A stretch of DNA of 64,000 nucleotides, from NCBI GenBank assembly GCA_019454045.1, contig SKCR01034817.1:18717-82716 (forward strand), read 5' to 3'. The stretch is from Zanthoxylum bungeanum. Its lineage: Eukaryota > Streptophyta > Magnoliopsida > Sapindales > Rutaceae. The notes under the pieces were generated by a model, which saw only the letters and a program-made list of their open reading frames with translations, was not told where the DNA came from and ran no database searches. Position 1 is the stretch's first letter. Each line of letters opens with the position of its first letter. A program made the position numbers and the translations under genes. This document shows positions 61,401 to 64,000 of this stretch, piece by piece.

Positions 61401-62437
61401 CTTGTGTATATAAGAAGGTTAGCGGGAGCGCACTGGCATTCATTGTCCTTTACGTTGATGATGTATAGCTTCTTGGCAATGACATTCCCATGCTACAATC
61501 GGTGAAAGCTTGGCTTTCATTACAATTCTCAATGAAAGATCTGGGAGAAGCAGCCTTTATTATGGGAATAAGGATCTTCTGGGATAGATCTAGAAAGCTG
61601 CTTGGACTCTCCCAGAGCTTGTACATTGACAAAGTGTTTAAGAGATTCAACATGGATCAGTCTAAGAGGGGGTTGCTTCCAGTGTCACATGGCGTCTCTC
61701 TATCTAAGGACATGTGTCATAAAACTCAAGATAAGAGAGATAACATAAGTCGGATCTCATTCGATTCTACAGTCGGATCGATCATGTATGCCATGAAATG
61801 TACACGACCTGATGTGTCATATGCTTTGAGCATGTAAAGTCGCTATCAGGCCGATCCAGGTGATGGTCACTAGATTACTGTTAAGAACATCCTTTAGTAT
61901 CTTAGACGAACTAAGGATGCTTTCTTAGTCTATGAAGATGGAAAACTTGAGGTGACTTGGTATACCGATGTAAGTTTCCAAACCGATAAAGATGACTCTA
62001 AGTCACAATCTGGGTACATATTTTGTTTGAACAATGGAGCAGTGAGTTGGAAATCTTCCAAGCAAGAGACTGTTGCCAATTCAATAACAGAAGCAGAATA
62101 TATCACTGCAGCTGAGGCAACAAAAGAACCAGTTTGGATCCCTAAATTTCTAATTGGATTAGGAGTAGTTTCGTTAGCAGCTGAGCCCGTTCCTTTGTAT
62201 TGTGACAATAACGGGGCTATAGCGCAGGCTAAGGAACCGCAATCTCATCAACGATCCAAGTATGTACTTCGACGTTTCCATCTGATTCGTGAGATCATAC
62301 ATCGTGGCGATGTGAAGATCGAAAAGATCGCTTCAGATAACAACATTGGAGATCCGCTGACGAAAGCTATCTCTCAGCAAAAGTTTGAGCGACATGTACA
62401 TAGTTCAGGTGTTAGATACTTGAGTGATTGGCTATGA
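58478..62437 (+). pseudogene. Copia F gag-pol polyprotein: one continuous frame with 12 stop codons
   Basis: 1319 codons from ATG 58478 to TGA 62435-62437 keep one frame. Order: gag (FPDWEINLRI, MSQMIVDIEQLGQLGITFEV), knuckle CLHYGKRGH with second Cys to Tyr, protease Asp in IFDSGCGTH (59381), integrase zinc (WHCRLGHINK, CESC), core Asp at 59972 (HSDVCGP) and 60161 (SDRGGEY), third residue Lys instead of Glu at 60269-60271, RT DVKTTFLNGNILDDVYMQQP and YVDD (61451-61462), RNase H (AEYITAAEATKE, LYCDNNGAIAQAK). Stops: 58721, 58820, 58865, 59255, 59837, 60428, 60557, 61385, 61466, 61835, 61871 and 61895. Not functional, but the best-preserved gag-pol here. Confidence 0.9.
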
Positions 62438-62440
62438 GCC

Positions 62441-62451
62441 AAGTGGGAGAT
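62441..62451 (+). other. Copia F polypurine tract
   Basis: AAGTGGGAGAT just before the 3' LTR, four bases after the pol stop codon. Confidence 0.88.
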
Positions 62452-63871
62452 TGTTGGACAATTATGACCAATAACATCACTATTTGTAAAAGACATTGTG
62501 GATTTTGTACAAATTAACTATGTGACAAAGGAAATTGTTATTTTATCATTTTGTAATTGGATTACTTAGATATATAAATGATAAAAGTCCTTATGATTAG
62601 TTCCAGATTAATAAGATATGAGACAATATTAATCCACAAATGCTTTAATCATTAAATATCCCTAGTCGTAGTATTATCGAGACTGGACATCGATAATGCG
62701 GAATAGACTAGTATTACACTTGTGCGCGTTATGGAAGCTTAACAGCATAGTTCTCATATATTTAAGTATTGGATACTTATGCAAGTGTGATAGGAGGTTC
62801 TGTTAGCTGTTGGACTGGGAACAGCTTCGCTCTAGATAGACCCATTGGAATCCCATTAGTAGTATGACTATGTGTCTATGGGAATCCGAATCAGTGTAGG
62901 TGTATGTGGTCTTAACCTAAGACTTGCATTGCTATTACTTGCGATAATCAGTACGCTTTGGTTTTGGTTGTCCAGAGCTTTAACAGGTTCTGTGACGCCT
63001 CTTCTGGGTTTATTGAGAATCGTGGTGTATTGGGTGTGATGTCAAGATGGAAGTATCACTTCATTCATATGGAGACGATGATCACGCAGGGATACAGAAA
63101 TAATACTCTTAAATGTTGTAGCTATTGGGATAGTATGACTAGGTCATGATTATCTGATTACAGAGACTAGTTGCTAGTGATCCGATATGTGCTTCGTACG
63201 TGGCAGACACAATTCCAGCCCCAGACCTAGCATGTGACATCCGATATTGGATTGTAATATGCAATACATAATATACTATGCCTGATACAAATTATATATT
63301 CCTCGTTGAATATTTATGGAGAATTGGGTAGGCATGGTGTTTTGCTAGAAGCCAACCATGTCTTGTAAATCGGTAAGAATGTGGTACGGGGTACGTACAT
63401 GTTCGGATAGTCCGATGATCGTATTTACTGCCAACATATCCAGAGATCTCTTGGGTCGCTTCCCAGAGATTCACCGATGATATTTGACTCGAACAGAATT
63501 AATCTAGGATTAATTATAAGAGAGAGAAAATTAATATGGGATTAATTGCGGCAAGAATTTATCTGGGATAAAATGTGAATAGAATAGAGAAAGCGATTAA
63601 TTTGGAATTAACCGATTGAATAATATATTGGATATATTAATTTAAATCAGATTTCAATGCGAAATTAAAATTGGATTTTAATTTGGGCGAATAAATTAAA
63701 TTGGAATTAATTCGTAAGCGACTTTCGTAATAATTTAGCTAGGTATTATTATTTAATTAAATTGGATTTAATTACGTCGCAATGGAAAATTCATTTAATC
63801 GGATTAAACGAACCCGAGCCCGAAGTGTGTTGTCTAAGCCAACTTGAATTTTGAATTTAAGTGGTGGGACC
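62452..63871 (+). repeat. Copia F 3' LTR, truncated by another insertion
   Basis: Starts TGTTGGACAATTATGACC and is collinear with the other LTRs, including the near-palindrome array (~63490-63820). It stops at 63871 where a different LTR begins. Confidence 0.88.
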
Positions 63872-64000
63872 TGTTAGGGATATGCCATATACCCAACTTG
63901 TGGATGTGCTATATATACATGTATTTGTAATATTTTCATTAATTAATAAAATAGAAATCTTTATTATGCGTGTCTTATATAACTTATATGAATCATCAAC
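63872..64000 (+). mobile_element. Start of a further LTR element
   Basis: TGTTAGGGATATGCCATA replaces the expected copia F LTR sequence. It begins with TGTTAG and contains TTAATTAATAAAATAG, a phrase also seen near the start of the 4641-6813 LTR. The rest is beyond the window. GGACC (63867-63871) would be its left target duplication. Confidence 0.55.

Overview
This window is plant nuclear DNA (probably a eudicot; the species cannot be told from the sequence). It is almost entirely a nest of LTR retrotransposons. The evidence is plant-type Ty1/copia and Ty3/gypsy gag-pol remnants on both strands, tRNA-derived primer-binding sites, 5-bp target-site duplications (TSDs), AT-rich LTRs of 1.2-2.1 kb and no ordinary intron-containing host gene. 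For reference I name five copies of one copia family with ~2-kb LTRs copia B, C, D, E and F.

Layout. 1-11565: the 3' part of a Tat/Ogre-like gypsy element on the + strand. It has an integrase tail with a 564-bp tandem duplication, a long tandem-repeat block, and an antisense coiled-coil ORF typical of the Tat lineage. A non-coding LTR element (4641-9211, TSD TTACC) splits that ORF, and this element itself contains a CACTA-like element. 11566-21148: a + strand copia LTR abutting the truncated minus-strand copia E. 21149-22014 and 52603-57713: the two halves of copia D. 22020-52597: an Athila-like gypsy element on the minus strand that split copia D (TSD TACAT). It is itself interrupted by copia C (22462-32016, inside its 3' LTR) and copia B (41294-51186, inside its leader, TSD CCTGT). 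57714-63871: copia F on the + strand, with its 3' LTR cut by the start of a further LTR element at 63872.

The most notable content lies inside the Athila-like element. Between the integrase and the polypurine tract, where related elements often carry an env-like ORF, there is an intact single-exon 197-codon gene of the LOG family (cytokinin riboside 5'-monophosphate phosphoribohydrolase) at 34182-34775, in the same orientation as pol. A second, broken and unrecognised ORF (35159-35595) sits between pol and the LOG gene. The LOG copy keeps the presumed catalytic Arg98 and Glu121, but three conserved glycines in its nucleotide-binding loops are Arg, Trp and Arg. It has a TATA-like box and an in-frame stop upstream of its ATG. 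This looks like a host gene captured by a retrotransposon.

A second unusual signal is an array of about eight consecutive near-palindromes in every ~2-kb copia LTR. Each has 6-11 bp arms around a 3-nt TGG or TAG centre. Nearly all retroelement reading frames are broken; the exceptions are the LOG ORF and the gag/protease part of copia D.
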